A stretch of 64,000 bases of DNA from Moraxellaceae bacterium. Its GTDB lineage: Bacteria > Pseudomonadota > Gammaproteobacteria > Pseudomonadales > Moraxellaceae. Of the stretch, positions 1 to 7,363 are shown piece after piece; the first letter of the stretch is position 1, and each line of letters starts with the position of its first letter. Position numbers and translations under genes: made by a program. Location: positions 372,001 to 436,000 of the forward strand of contig JAUSND010000003.1 of assembly GCA_030646295.1 (NCBI GenBank), given 5' to 3'. The notes under the pieces are model-generated. The model saw only the letters and a list, made by a program, of their open reading frames with translations, was not told the origin of the DNA and ran no database searches.

Positions 1-548
1 AGACGCTTGAGGCGCAAGGGCTCACCTGCTTCAAAGCTGCGTACTCCCAGTACGGCACAAAAGCGTGGGTCAATCACGGGTGAGAAACCGGCAAGGTGAG
101 TCAGGCGTGCATCGCCTTCGCCCAGTAGTACGGCCAGGGGCATGCCGTGCAGACGTTTGCTGACTGATGACTCCGGCGTGTGGCTATCCAGATGGGCGTC
201 AATCCACAGCAATCCCAGTGGCTGCTGGCGGCTGGCGACAACGCCACTCCAGGTGCCAATGGCGCAGGAGTGGTCGCCACCAATGACGACCGGGAATACA
301 CCGCCACGCCGGAGTTGTTGTACCCGATGCTTCAGTCGTTGCACGCTGTCCAGTACGACACTGGCACCCTGCGGGTAGCGTTGCAGGCCTGAGCCACCTT
401 CCCTGACCACTCCGGCCCATTGCATGTGAAGCGGCAGGCGACGATGCAGTCCCCTGAACTCCTGCTCATAAAAGGCTTGTGGGCCGTGGCGACAGCCCGG
501 GTGTGCGCCACCAACCGAGAAGGCTGCTCCGAGCAAGGCAAGGCGCAT
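1..548 (-). CDS. Arginase/agmatinase-family ureohydrolase (C-terminus outside window)
   Basis: The frame starts at the ATG on 548 and runs off the left edge, so about 182 N-terminal residues are visible. Ureohydrolase landmarks are present: an N-terminal GAAFSVGGAHPGCRHGP segment, the metal-binding VIGGDHSCAIGT, and the second metal motif WIDAHLDSHTPESS followed by HGMPLAVLLGEG, the spacing and wording of arginases rather than agmatinases. The expected reaction is L-arginine to ornithine and urea with two Mn ions. In DAHLDSHTPESS the Asp and His ligands of the DAHxD motif are intact. It lies just downstream of the carbonic anhydrase gene on the same strand (23-base gap), so co-transcription is plausible; arginase releases urea, and bicarbonate chemistry could be linked, but that is inference. 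The missing C-terminus prevents a finer substrate call. Confidence 0.82.
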   Translation of the reverse strand, partial: MRLALLGAAFSVGGAHPGCRHGPQAFYEQEFRGLHRRLPLHMQWAGVVREGGSGLQRYPQGASVVLDSVQRLKHRVQQLRRGGVFPVVIGGDHSCAIGTWSGVVASRQQPLGLLWIDAHLDSHTPESSVSKRLHGMPLAVLLGEGDARLTHLAGFSPVIDPRFCAVLGVRSFEAGEPLRLKR

Positions 549-571
549 GGTAACGTCCTTGGGGCGGCCGC

Positions 572-1216
572 CTAGCGGCCCAGAAACTCGGACTTTCGGC
601 GCATGCGGTAAATCGGGGCAAGCTCATCCAGGCCTTTGAAGTTGACGCCCAGATCCTTGAGGATGCCGTCCTTTACACTGTAGATGAAACCGTGAACCGA
701 GAGGGGTTGTCCGCGCTTCCAGGCATTCTGGACGATTGTGGTATGGCATACATTTGCGACCTGCTCAGCGACATTCAGCTCGCAGAGCGCGTCGAGATGT
801 TTTTCCTTGGGGAGGTTGTCAAAGTCAGTCTCATACATCCGGTAGATGTCCTTGATATGGCGCAACCAGTTGTCGATCAGGCCGAACTCCCTGTCTTCAA
901 TGGCCGCCAGGACGCCACCGCAGCCGTAGTGGCCGGTGACCAGAACGTGTTTCACCTTCAGCACTTCGACGGCGTACTGCAATACGGACAGGCAGTTCAT
1001 GTCGGTGTGTATCACCAGATTGGCGACATTGCGGTGCACAAAGACTTCGCCCGGTAGCAGGCCCATGATTTCATTCGCGGGGACTCGCGAGTCGGCGCAG
1101 CCGATCCACAGGAACTGGGGTGTTTGCTGGTGGGCCAGCTTTTCAAAGAATTCCGGGTCTTCTGCCTTGATGCGTTCGGCCCAGGCACGGTTGTTCTGAA
1201 ACAGCTCATCCAGCAT
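572..1216 (-). CDS. can: Beta-class carbonic anhydrase
   Basis: The 214-residue product interconverts CO2 and bicarbonate. Zinc ligands and the catalytic dyad are visible: C40, D42 and R44 in the [12 protein letters not shown] motif, and H96 and C99 in GHYGCGG. The whole chain aligns by eye with E. coli Can ([42 protein letters not shown]), and its length is the usual one. The start ATG at 1216 is preceded by a GAAGAGG ribosome-binding site. Beta-enzymes of this group are cytoplasmic dimers or tetramers and supply bicarbonate for carboxylases. A second, unrelated gamma-type carbonic anhydrase homologue lies at 6802-7323. Confidence 0.96.
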   Translation of the reverse strand: MLDELFQNNRAWAERIKAEDPEFFEKLAHQQTPQFLWIGCADSRVPANEIMGLLPGEVFVHRNVANLVIHTDMNCLSVLQYAVEVLKVKHVLVTGHYGCGGVLAAIEDREFGLIDNWLRHIKDIYRMYETDFDNLPKEKHLDALCELNVAEQVANVCHTTIVQNAWKRGQPLSVHGFIYSVKDGILKDLGVNFKGLDELAPIYRMRRKSEFLGR

Positions 1217-1253
1217 GCAAACCTCTTCGGTACATCGAGTTGTCGGCAGTTAA

Positions 1254-1282
1254 AGTATCGCAGCCTAGCTGCCGGGCGTCAC
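1254..1282 (-). promoter_or_regulatory. Candidate sigma-70 promoter for can
   Basis: Reading the minus strand, a GTGACG -35-like box (1282-1277) and a GATACT -10 box (1259-1254) are separated by 17 bases. The bases before the -10 read TGC, giving an extended -10 character. It lies 38 bases upstream of the can start codon. Confidence 0.45.
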
Positions 1283-1395
1283 GGAAAATTGCCCGCGGCA
1301 GGGGGCTGGCAAGGTGGTCAGGTAACTATGGTATGCTTGTGTGGCTGATCGGTCACGATATTTCCGGCCGTGTTCGTCCAAGATGGAATTCCTTC

Positions 1396-2187
1396 ATGCG
1401 TATTGCTCACAAGACCATTGTGCTCACGGGTGGTGCCTCCGGCATCGGCAGGGAAATCCTGCAGAAACTGCTGACTTTCAAGGGGGTCCGTGTCCTGGTT
1501 GCCGACCTGCAGCCCGATCAGGTGATCAAGTCCCATCAGGTGGAAGCAGTACGTTGTGACACCTCCAGCCAGCAGGAGCTGGACGGGTTGTTTGACCTGG
1601 CTCTGGAGCGTTTTGGCCAGATTGACCTCTTTATTGCCAATGCCGGCTTTGCCTATTATGAAAAGACCGAGCAGGAGGACTGGGGCCGCATGGAGCGCAT
1701 CTATCGCACCAATACCTTTTCTCCGATCTACTGTGCGCACAAGATGGCCCGGCTGAACAAGGGGCGCGAGTTTGGTGTGATGGTCACGGCCAGTTTCATG
1801 GGTATCTACAGTTTGCCCGGTTACTCCCTTTACTCCTCCACCAAGGCCGCACTGGACTCCTGGGCATCTGCCTATCGCCTTGAAAACACTGAAAAACATG
1901 AGAAAGGTCAGCTGTTTATCCTCTATCCGGTAGCCACCCGTACCAATTTTTTCGGTGCTGCCAACAGCGGGGTGCCGGTTCCCTGGCCTACTCAGTTACC
2001 AGAAGCGGTGGCAGAAGCCGCTATTCAGGGTATCCTTGGCAATCAGCCCAGGATATTCCCGTCCCGTCTGTCCCGGTTGACCCTCTTCCTTGATCGGGTG
2101 TTTCCGGGGACGATGCCGGCATACCAGGCCGTGGAGCAGTTCAAGTTCCGGCGCTGGCACAGGCAGCGGGGAGGTCAGGGAAGCTGA
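1396..2187 (+). CDS. Short-chain dehydrogenase/reductase (SDR) family oxidoreductase
   Basis: The open frame extends upstream to 1240, but the Rossmann strand begins at MRIAHKTIVLTGGASGIG, so the ATG at 1396 is the sensible start (263 residues). Classical SDR features are visible: the TGGASGIG dinucleotide-binding glycine motif, the IANAGFA motif equivalent to NNAG, and the catalytic S and YxxxK in SLPGYSLYSSTKAALDSW. The C-terminus (LDRVFPGTMPAYQAVEQF) is longer and more basic than in small SDRs. The substrate cannot be deduced. It is transcribed divergently from can and sits 35 bases ahead of the lipoprotein gene at 2223. A TATGCT sequence at 1332-1337 could be a -10 box, but no matching -35 is evident. 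Confidence 0.86.
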   Translation: MRIAHKTIVLTGGASGIGREILQKLLTFKGVRVLVADLQPDQVIKSHQVEAVRCDTSSQQELDGLFDLALERFGQIDLFIANAGFAYYEKTEQEDWGRMERIYRTNTFSPIYCAHKMARLNKGREFGVMVTASFMGIYSLPGYSLYSSTKAALDSWASAYRLENTEKHEKGQLFILYPVATRTNFFGAANSGVPVPWPTQLPEAVAEAAIQGILGNQPRIFPSRLSRLTLFLDRVFPGTMPAYQAVEQFKFRRWHRQRGGQGS

Positions 2188-2222
2188 GTCCTGCATATAA
2201 CAAGAAGAATGGAGATACATTC

Positions 2223-3080
2223 ATGCGGCACTTGAAAGCACTGGTCGGCGCAGCGCTGGCACTGACCATGGCCGCCTGCAGCAACCCCCAGTTCATTATT
2301 CATCCATCCAGCAATCCGACGGCCACACAAACCCGTCAACAACTCGATTCGCTGGTTGAGACAACGACATTCAAGCCGTTGCGTATGGGGAGCTTTCTTT
2401 TTCCCAACAAGGGAGAGTTCTTTCGTCCGCTGATTCCCACGGACTCACGCAACGCGATTGTGTATGTGTATCGCCCCCAGTCCGACTGGGCAGATCAGGA
2501 GGTTCAGTCGCCGGGCTTTTTCCTGAACGGACAGTTTTTGTCAGGACTGAAGAGCGGCAGCTATTTCTGGTTTGAGGTCCCAGCCAGCCAGTATTATTTC
2601 AATGCCAAGCGTCCGCTGGCAGTGGTTTACCTCAAGACCATCTTCGAGTCGGAGTTTTTCTTTGAGGGAAACAAAAGCTATTACTTCCGTTATGACGAAG
2701 AAAATCCGGGCCCAAAGAAAGCAGTCCCTGGCACAGCCATGCTGGTTGTTGGCCCCTTGCGTCAAATGCCGGATGCACAGGCAATTGCACAGATCCGCGA
2801 GACCCGCGTGATGGGGGTTGGTCGCGTGATTCTGGCGGATGAGCAGCCTGCCTGGGCCCCCTTCGACTTTTATGCGGATGCCATGCCGGTTGATGTGGCA
2901 CGCATGGATGCAACATCACCTCGTGTGAAAGAGTTGCGCACTAAAGAGGCGGAATTCATCCCGGTTGATAACTCGGCCACCTCGGCAGCAGATGGTACAA
3001 CTCCTGAGGCAGAGGCTGCTCCAGCGGCACCCAAGTCAGAGTCAGAAGCACCATGGTGGAATCCTGCCGGCTGGTTCTGA
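2223..3080 (+). CDS. Lipoprotein with DUF2846-like domain
   Basis: The 285-residue protein begins with a lipoprotein signal, MRHLKALVGAALALTMAAC, whose lipobox ends in the cysteine to be acylated (residue 19). It should therefore be anchored to a membrane and face the periplasm. Residues about 80-190 (AIVYVYRPQSDWADQ, FFLNGQFLSGLKSGSYFWFEV, then a beta-rich stretch) resemble DUF2846, a small beta-sandwich domain of unknown function. The C-terminal 40 residues are Ala/Pro/Glu-rich linker ending in PWWNPAGWF. A GGAG ribosome-binding site precedes the ATG. A strong terminator hairpin follows. The role is unknown. Confidence 0.78.
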   Translation: MRHLKALVGAALALTMAACSNPQFIIHPSSNPTATQTRQQLDSLVETTTFKPLRMGSFLFPNKGEFFRPLIPTDSRNAIVYVYRPQSDWADQEVQSPGFFLNGQFLSGLKSGSYFWFEVPASQYYFNAKRPLAVVYLKTIFESEFFFEGNKSYYFRYDEENPGPKKAVPGTAMLVVGPLRQMPDAQAIAQIRETRVMGVGRVILADEQPAWAPFDFYADAMPVDVARMDATSPRVKELRTKEAEFIPVDNSATSAADGTTPEAEAAPAAPKSESEAPWWNPAGWF

Positions 3081-3092
3081 TCCGTCTTTGCA

Positions 3093-3123
3093 CGCAGTCA
3101 TCACCGTTCTGGTGATGACTGCG
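3093..3123 (+). terminator. Terminator hairpin after the 2223 lipoprotein gene
   Basis: A perfect 13-bp stem, CGCAGTCATCACC paired with GGTGATGACTGCG, encloses a GTTCT loop. It is followed by a T-rich but interrupted tract (TTCAGTTTCCTTCTT). It starts 12 bases after the stop codon. Confidence 0.7.
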
Positions 3124-3194
3124 TTCAGTTTCCTTCTTGTTAGCTATCGGTGCATCCGTTACTGTCCCAGCATTGTGCAAGACAGGAAATTCTC

Positions 3195-4562
3195 ATGCGT
3201 GACTCCCGCATGCAGTGGCAGCAGTTACTTTCGACTCAGCGTTTCAAGGTAAAGGACGGGCTTGTCCTGCCTGGCAGTGCCACGGCCAGCAGTGACATTG
3301 AGTCAGGTTTGCGTACCGACTTTCACATTGACCATGACCGTGTTGTTTTTTCCTCCGCATTTCGCCGGCTGGGCCGCAAGACCCAGGTACATCCGCTGGC
3401 GGTGAATGACCATACCCATAATCGCCTGACACACTCGGTTGAAGTGGCCAGCGTGGGCAGAAGCATTGGCAATCGTGTAGGTGCCATGCTGCAAGCCGGC
3501 GGGCACTTGCCGTCAGGCTATACAACGTTTGATATCGGTGCGGTGGTTCAGGTTGCGTGCCTTGCCCATGACATCGGCAATCCCCCGTTTGGTCATACCG
3601 GCGAAGATGCCTTGCGTGACTGGTTTCGTGCCGAGCGCCATGCGCGCTATCTGGACGGGCTTTCTCCTGCTGAAAAAATTGATGTGCAAACCTATGAGGG
3701 TAACGCGCATGGTTTGCGCATGGTGGCGACACTGGAGATGTACCAGAACGAAGGCGGCATGAGGCTGACGGCAGCAAGCCTGGGAACATTGATAAAGTAT
3801 CCCTGGACTGCAGATGCCGAGCCCGGCGAAAAGAAGAAGGGCAAGTTCAATATATATCAGACAGAGCTGCCTTATTTTGAGGAGGTGGCACGCGAACTGG
3901 GCCTGATCGAGAAAGGTAAGCACCAGTGGGCACGACATCCGCTGTCCTATCTGATGGAAGCTGCCGATGACATTTGCTATGCCATTCTTGATCTGGAGGA
4001 TGCCGTCGAAATCGGAATTCTTCATGTGCACGAGTTTGAGGCACTTCTCGGGCCACTGGTTGAGCTGGATAAGGTCATGGGCATTCGCAATGACCGACAG
4101 CGTTGTGCCGCACTGCGTGGCATGGTCATTGGCCTTTGCGTGAGTGAAGTGGCTGATGCGTTCATGCGGCATCATGATGCTTTCATGGCGGGTGAGTTCC
4201 CTGCCCGGGATCTGGTGACGCTGGTCAATCCCGGCATCAGTCAGTTGCTTTCAAGTGCCAAGAAGCTGGCCAGTGACCGGGTCTACCGGCATCGCAGCAA
4301 GGTGGTCAAGGAAGTGGCTGCGTATCCCTGCCTGCAGTTACTGCTGGATGCGCTTATTCCGGATGCCCAGGCGTTCTGTGCCCGCGGCCCGTCAGGACTA
4401 TCCACCCGCGAGCGAACCCAGTTGGCACTGCTGGAGCGGCCTCTGGAGGAGGGCGAGGGCCTTTACTCGGCCTACATGAAGGTGCTGGATTACGTTGGCA
4501 GCATGACAGACAACTATGCAGCAACGCTGGCCCGGGAAATTTCAGGCGTCGGCATCCTGTAA
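3195..4562 (+). CDS. dgt: Deoxyguanosinetriphosphate triphosphohydrolase (dGTPase)
   Basis: The enzyme hydrolyses dGTP (and in some members other dNTPs) to deoxynucleoside and triphosphate. The HD-domain metal motif is clear: NRLTHSVEVASVGRSIGNRV early in the protein, then ACLAHDIGNPPFGHTGEDAL, and later the DICYAILDLEDAV aspartate. The signature FSSAFRRLGRKTQVHPL near the N-terminus is typical of the Dgt family. The frame opens at 3150, but the ATG at 3195 (MRDSRMQWQQLL) has an AGGAAA ribosome-binding site, giving 455 residues. The gene stands alone between a terminator and a separate promoter. Confidence 0.95.
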   Translation: MRDSRMQWQQLLSTQRFKVKDGLVLPGSATASSDIESGLRTDFHIDHDRVVFSSAFRRLGRKTQVHPLAVNDHTHNRLTHSVEVASVGRSIGNRVGAMLQAGGHLPSGYTTFDIGAVVQVACLAHDIGNPPFGHTGEDALRDWFRAERHARYLDGLSPAEKIDVQTYEGNAHGLRMVATLEMYQNEGGMRLTAASLGTLIKYPWTADAEPGEKKKGKFNIYQTELPYFEEVARELGLIEKGKHQWARHPLSYLMEAADDICYAILDLEDAVEIGILHVHEFEALLGPLVELDKVMGIRNDRQRCAALRGMVIGLCVSEVADAFMRHHDAFMAGEFPARDLVTLVNPGISQLLSSAKKLASDRVYRHRSKVVKEVAAYPCLQLLLDALIPDAQAFCARGPSGLSTRERTQLALLERPLEEGEGLYSAYMKVLDYVGSMTDNYAATLAREISGVGIL

Positions 4563-4598
4563 TCGGGAGGAATCGGGTGACCATTGCGTCACATCCCC

Positions 4599-4627
4599 CT
4601 GACAGGGGTGAAAACCGATGGTATGCT
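4599..4627 (+). promoter_or_regulatory. Sigma-70 promoter for the 4684 SDR gene
   Basis: CTGACA (4599-4604) and TATGCT (4622-4627) are separated by exactly 17 bases. The boxes match consensus at five of six and four of six positions. They lie 57 bases upstream of the SDR start codon, in the 121-base gap after dgt. Confidence 0.6.
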
Positions 4628-4683
4628 CTCGCCTCGACTCATCAGTCGCAATTTTCGCCATCAGTATTTGAAGGGTGTTTTAC

Positions 4684-5451
4684 ATGGATCTTTCCAACAA
4701 AGTCGCGATTGTTACCGGCGGCGCTTCTGGTCTTGGTCTGGCTACTACCGAGGCCTACCTGGCCAAGGGTGCCAGGGTAGCCATCTTTGATCTCAATGCC
4801 GAGCAGGGGCAGGCAGTGGTCGCCCGGTTGGGTGCCAGCGTCCTGTTCTGTCAGGTGAATGTGTCAGATGAGGGCTCGGTGCAGGCCGGCATTGCGAAAA
4901 CCCTTGAGGCCTTTGGTGCCATTCACATTGCCGTTAACTGTGCCGGTATCGGCGGTGCCACGCGTACCGTCGGCAAGAATGGCCCGATGCCCCTGGAGGT
5001 GTTCAGCAAGGTCATTACCGTCAATCTGATCGGTACGTTCAATGTGACCCGTCTGGCTGCAGCTGAAATGCAGAAGAATGCCGGCAATGAGGATGGGGAG
5101 CGTGGTGTGATCATCAATACCGCGTCGGTGGCTGCATTTGATGGCCAGATCGGTCAGGTAGCCTACTCGGCATCGAAGGGTGGTGTGGTTGGCATGACGC
5201 TGCCTCTGGCACGTGATCTGGCTGCAATCGGTGTGCGTGTGAATACCATCGCTCCCGGTATTTTCAATACGCCGTTGATGAATTCTGCACCGGATGCGGT
5301 GAAGCTGCCGCTCATTGAAATGACACAGTTCCCCAAGCGCCTCGGTATTCCTGACGAATATGCAAAGCTTGCTGTGCATCTGGTGGAAAACGGCTTCCTG
5401 AATGGCGAAACCATCCGCATTGATGGCGCCATTCGCATGGCGCCAAAATAA
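4684..5451 (+). CDS. 3-hydroxyacyl-CoA dehydrogenase type II-like SDR (HSD17B10 family)
   Basis: The 255-residue product starts MDLSNKVAIVTGGASGLG and keeps all classical SDR motifs: TGGASGLG, VNCAGIGGA, the catalytic serine in IINTASVAAF, and YSASKGG. Wording such as GQVAYSASKGGVVGMTLPLARDL and VNTIAPGIFNTPLM is characteristic of the HSD10/3-hydroxy-2-methylbutyryl-CoA dehydrogenase group, which oxidises short branched or straight 3-hydroxyacyl-CoA in isoleucine or fatty-acid breakdown with NAD. The start at 4684 was chosen over the upstream ATG at 4675 because of the AAGGGTG ribosome-binding site. It has its own promoter and ends at a shared terminator. Exact substrate is inferred from family only. 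Confidence 0.87.
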   Translation: MDLSNKVAIVTGGASGLGLATTEAYLAKGARVAIFDLNAEQGQAVVARLGASVLFCQVNVSDEGSVQAGIAKTLEAFGAIHIAVNCAGIGGATRTVGKNGPMPLEVFSKVITVNLIGTFNVTRLAAAEMQKNAGNEDGERGVIINTASVAAFDGQIGQVAYSASKGGVVGMTLPLARDLAAIGVRVNTIAPGIFNTPLMNSAPDAVKLPLIEMTQFPKRLGIPDEYAKLAVHLVENGFLNGETIRIDGAIRMAPK

Positions 5452-5467
5452 CGCAGGACTGAGATGC

Positions 5468-5508
5468 AAAAAATCCCGGGCAAGGAGTCATCCTTCCCGG
5501 GATTTTTT
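5468..5508. terminator. Bidirectional terminator between the SDR gene and the Nudix gene
   Basis: AAAAAATCCCGGG (5468-5480) pairs with CCCGGGATTTTTT (5496-5508), and the interior AAGGA/TCCTT pair extends the stem. A-tract and T-tract flank the stem, so it can work for both converging genes. Confidence 0.9.
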
Positions 5509-5517
5509 GTTGGTGAA

Positions 5518-6090
5518 TCAGCTGCTTTCTTCGCGCACCACTTCGGTTGTCCGGCGGAAGTCGATCTCGATGTCGCGCATCCTGAAGGGAAATTCGCCCT
5601 TCTTGCGGTCATCAAAATAGTAGTAAAGCGTACGTTTGATGGTTGGAAAGGCTATTTCGTCCCACGGTATTTCTTCTTCGGCAAACAGGCGACACTCCAG
5701 GCTTTCTTCGCCAACGCCGAACACGCCATCTTTCAGATGAGCCCTGAACATCAGGTATACCTGATTGATGTGGCGGATATTGAAAAGGGCGTAAAGATCG
5801 CCGATATCCACGGGCGCGGCAGCCTCTTCAAATGTTTCCCGGGCAGCAGCCTCCGGCGTGGTTTCCCCGTTTTCCATGAAGCCTGCCGGGAGCGTCCAGT
5901 AGCCTCTGCGTGGCTCGATGGCGCGACGGCAGAGCAGCACCTTGTCTTCCCAGACGGGCAGGCAGCCACAGATGACCTTCGGATTTTCATAGTGGACGGT
6001 ATGGCAGTTATCACACACATGGCGAGGGCGGGAGTCGCCTTCGGGGGTGCGCTGTACGATCGAGTGGCCGCACTGACTGCAGAAGTTCAT
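5518..6090 (-). CDS. Nudix hydrolase with N-terminal zinc ribbon
   Basis: The N-terminus holds a four-cysteine zinc ribbon (FCSQCG and, about 25 residues on, VCDNCH), followed by VICGCLPVWEDKVLLCRRAI and a Nudix box, GFMENGETTPEAAARE then TFEEAA. The G, E, RE and EE positions of the box are present, while the glycine after EE is alanine. Such proteins hydrolyse nucleoside-diphosphate derivatives; the zinc ribbon recalls NADH pyrophosphatase NudC, but the downstream NudC SQPWPFPxS signature is not visible, so the substrate is open. The ATG at 6090 is preferred to that at 6102, because the codons between them supply a GGAG ribosome-binding site six bases upstream; this gives 190 residues. Confidence 0.83.
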   Translation of the reverse strand: MNFCSQCGHSIVQRTPEGDSRPRHVCDNCHTVHYENPKVICGCLPVWEDKVLLCRRAIEPRRGYWTLPAGFMENGETTPEAAARETFEEAAAPVDIGDLYALFNIRHINQVYLMFRAHLKDGVFGVGEESLECRLFAEEEIPWDEIAFPTIKRTLYYYFDDRKKGEFPFRMRDIEIDFRRTTEVVREESS

Positions 6091-6146
6091 GCCGGGCTCC
6101 ATATGTGCAGAATGTCACAAGTATACCCCGCCCATCCTCTGATCGC

Positions 6147-6175
6147 TTGGGCCTGGCGAAAGGACTCGGTACACT
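6147..6175 (+). promoter_or_regulatory. Candidate promoter giving a near-leaderless CoA pyrophosphatase mRNA
   Basis: TTGGGC (6147-6152) and TACACT (6170-6175) are separated by 17 bases. The ATG of the next gene begins only seven bases after the -10 box, so transcription would start at or within a base or two of the start codon. No Shine-Dalgarno sequence precedes that ATG, which agrees with a leaderless message. Confidence 0.45.
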
Positions 6176-6181
6176 CCACGC

Positions 6182-6793
6182 ATGCCAGACAGCCAACTGA
6201 TCATTCCGCAGCTCAGGGATCGCCTTCGATATTACCGTCCTTCCCCAGACCGGGTGGATGCGGCAGTGCTCGTGCCCGTTACCGATGAGGCCACGCCCCA
6301 CATCATCCTGACCCGTCGGGCCAGTCACATGAGCTCCCATGCCGGTGAGGTTGCCTTTCCCGGTGGCAAGTGTGATTCCACTGATGCCAGCATTATTGCC
6401 ACCGCCTTGCGGGAGTCACGAGAGGAAATCGGTCTGCCGGAAGAGTCGGTTGAGGTTATTGGCGAACTGGATGCTTTCACCTCCAAGGTGGGACTCCGTG
6501 TACAGCCGATTATCGGTATGGTGCCATCCGATCTGATCCTGTTGCCAAATCCAGGGGAGATCGAAAGTATCTTCCGTGTGCCAGTCGAGTTTTTCCTGAC
6601 GGAGAAGGTTTCCTATACCCACCGCTTTCGCTTCATGGGTAACGAGGTCACGGTTCCCAGCTTCAATTACGGGGATTACGTGATCTGGGGACTAACGGCT
6701 TTCATGATTGTTGATCTGATAAAACGGGCCTACGACCATGAGGTCGACTTCCAGTGGCCCACCTCGATTGTAAGTTCCATTAAAACCAGCTGA
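6182..6793 (+). CDS. nudL: Nudix hydrolase, probable coenzyme A pyrophosphatase
   Basis: The 203-residue protein has the extended motif found just before the Nudix box in CoA pyrophosphatases: [20 protein letters not shown]. The box follows as [20 protein letters not shown] with EEIGL, giving the complete GX5EX7REXXEEXG pattern. Enzymes of this group split CoA into 3',5'-ADP and 4'-phosphopantetheine. It is the first of a three-gene run with the gamma-carbonic anhydrase-like gene (8-base gap) and the 7364 gene. No ribosome-binding site precedes the ATG; see the adjacent promoter entry. Confidence 0.87.
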   Translation: MPDSQLIIPQLRDRLRYYRPSPDRVDAAVLVPVTDEATPHIILTRRASHMSSHAGEVAFPGGKCDSTDASIIATALRESREEIGLPEESVEVIGELDAFTSKVGLRVQPIIGMVPSDLILLPNPGEIESIFRVPVEFFLTEKVSYTHRFRFMGNEVTVPSFNYGDYVIWGLTAFMIVDLIKRAYDHEVDFQWPTSIVSSIKTS

Positions 6794-6801
6794 GACTACT
6801 C

Positions 6802-7323
6802 ATGATTTACTCCCTTGGCGATCGCAGCCTTGAGACGTGTGGTGAATTTTTCATTGCAGATAATGCGACGGTCATAGGCTCGGTCGTGCTTGAGCAAAAT
6901 GTGAGTATCTGGTTCAACGCGGTACTGCGTGCTGATAATGACGTCATCACGATTGGTGAAAACTCGAATATCCAGGATGGCAGTGTCCTGCACACCGATA
7001 TTGGTATTCCACTGACTATTGGCCGGAATGTCACAGTCGGGCACAAGGTTATGCTGCATGGCTGCACTATTGGTGATGGCTCCCTGATAGGCATCAATGC
7101 CGTGATACTTAATGGTGCCAAGATTGGCCGTCATTGCGTCATTGGCGCTAATGCCCTTGTTCCGGAAGGAAAGGAAATTCCTGATTTCTCTGTGGTCATG
7201 GGAAGCCCGGGAAAAGTGGTGAAGGAAGTGAGTGATGCCCAGAAGGTAATGATGGAAATGGGTGCTTTGCATTATGTGGAAAACTTCAAGCGCTACCAGC
7301 GGGAGTTGAAGCGGGTAGGGTAA
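6802..7323 (+). CDS. Gamma-class carbonic anhydrase-like left-handed beta-helix protein (YrdA/PaaY type)
   Basis: The 173-residue protein is built of hexapeptide repeats ([61 protein letters not shown]), which fold as a left-handed beta-helix, and it ends in a short helix. Three metal-binding histidines of the Cam family are present: one in GSVLHTD and two in [11 protein letters not shown]. Members such as YrdA, CaiE and PaaY bind Zn or Fe; some have carbonic-anhydrase or thioesterase activity and many have none shown. The gene is probably translated with the CoA pyrophosphatase upstream; a CoA-linked role is conceivable but not demonstrated. Confidence 0.88.
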   Translation: MIYSLGDRSLETCGEFFIADNATVIGSVVLEQNVSIWFNAVLRADNDVITIGENSNIQDGSVLHTDIGIPLTIGRNVTVGHKVMLHGCTIGDGSLIGINAVILNGAKIGRHCVIGANALVPEGKEIPDFSVVMGSPGKVVKEVSDAQKVMMEMGALHYVENFKRYQRELKRVG

Positions 7324-7363
7324 TCTGACGCCTGATCTGCTCAGGACAAGAAGAGGGACTGTC

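Noticed and set aside
5464-6288. 274-codon plus-strand open frame
   Set aside because: It runs across the terminator and antisense to the zinc-ribbon Nudix gene, then enters the CoA pyrophosphatase gene in another frame. No ribosome-binding site or family features.
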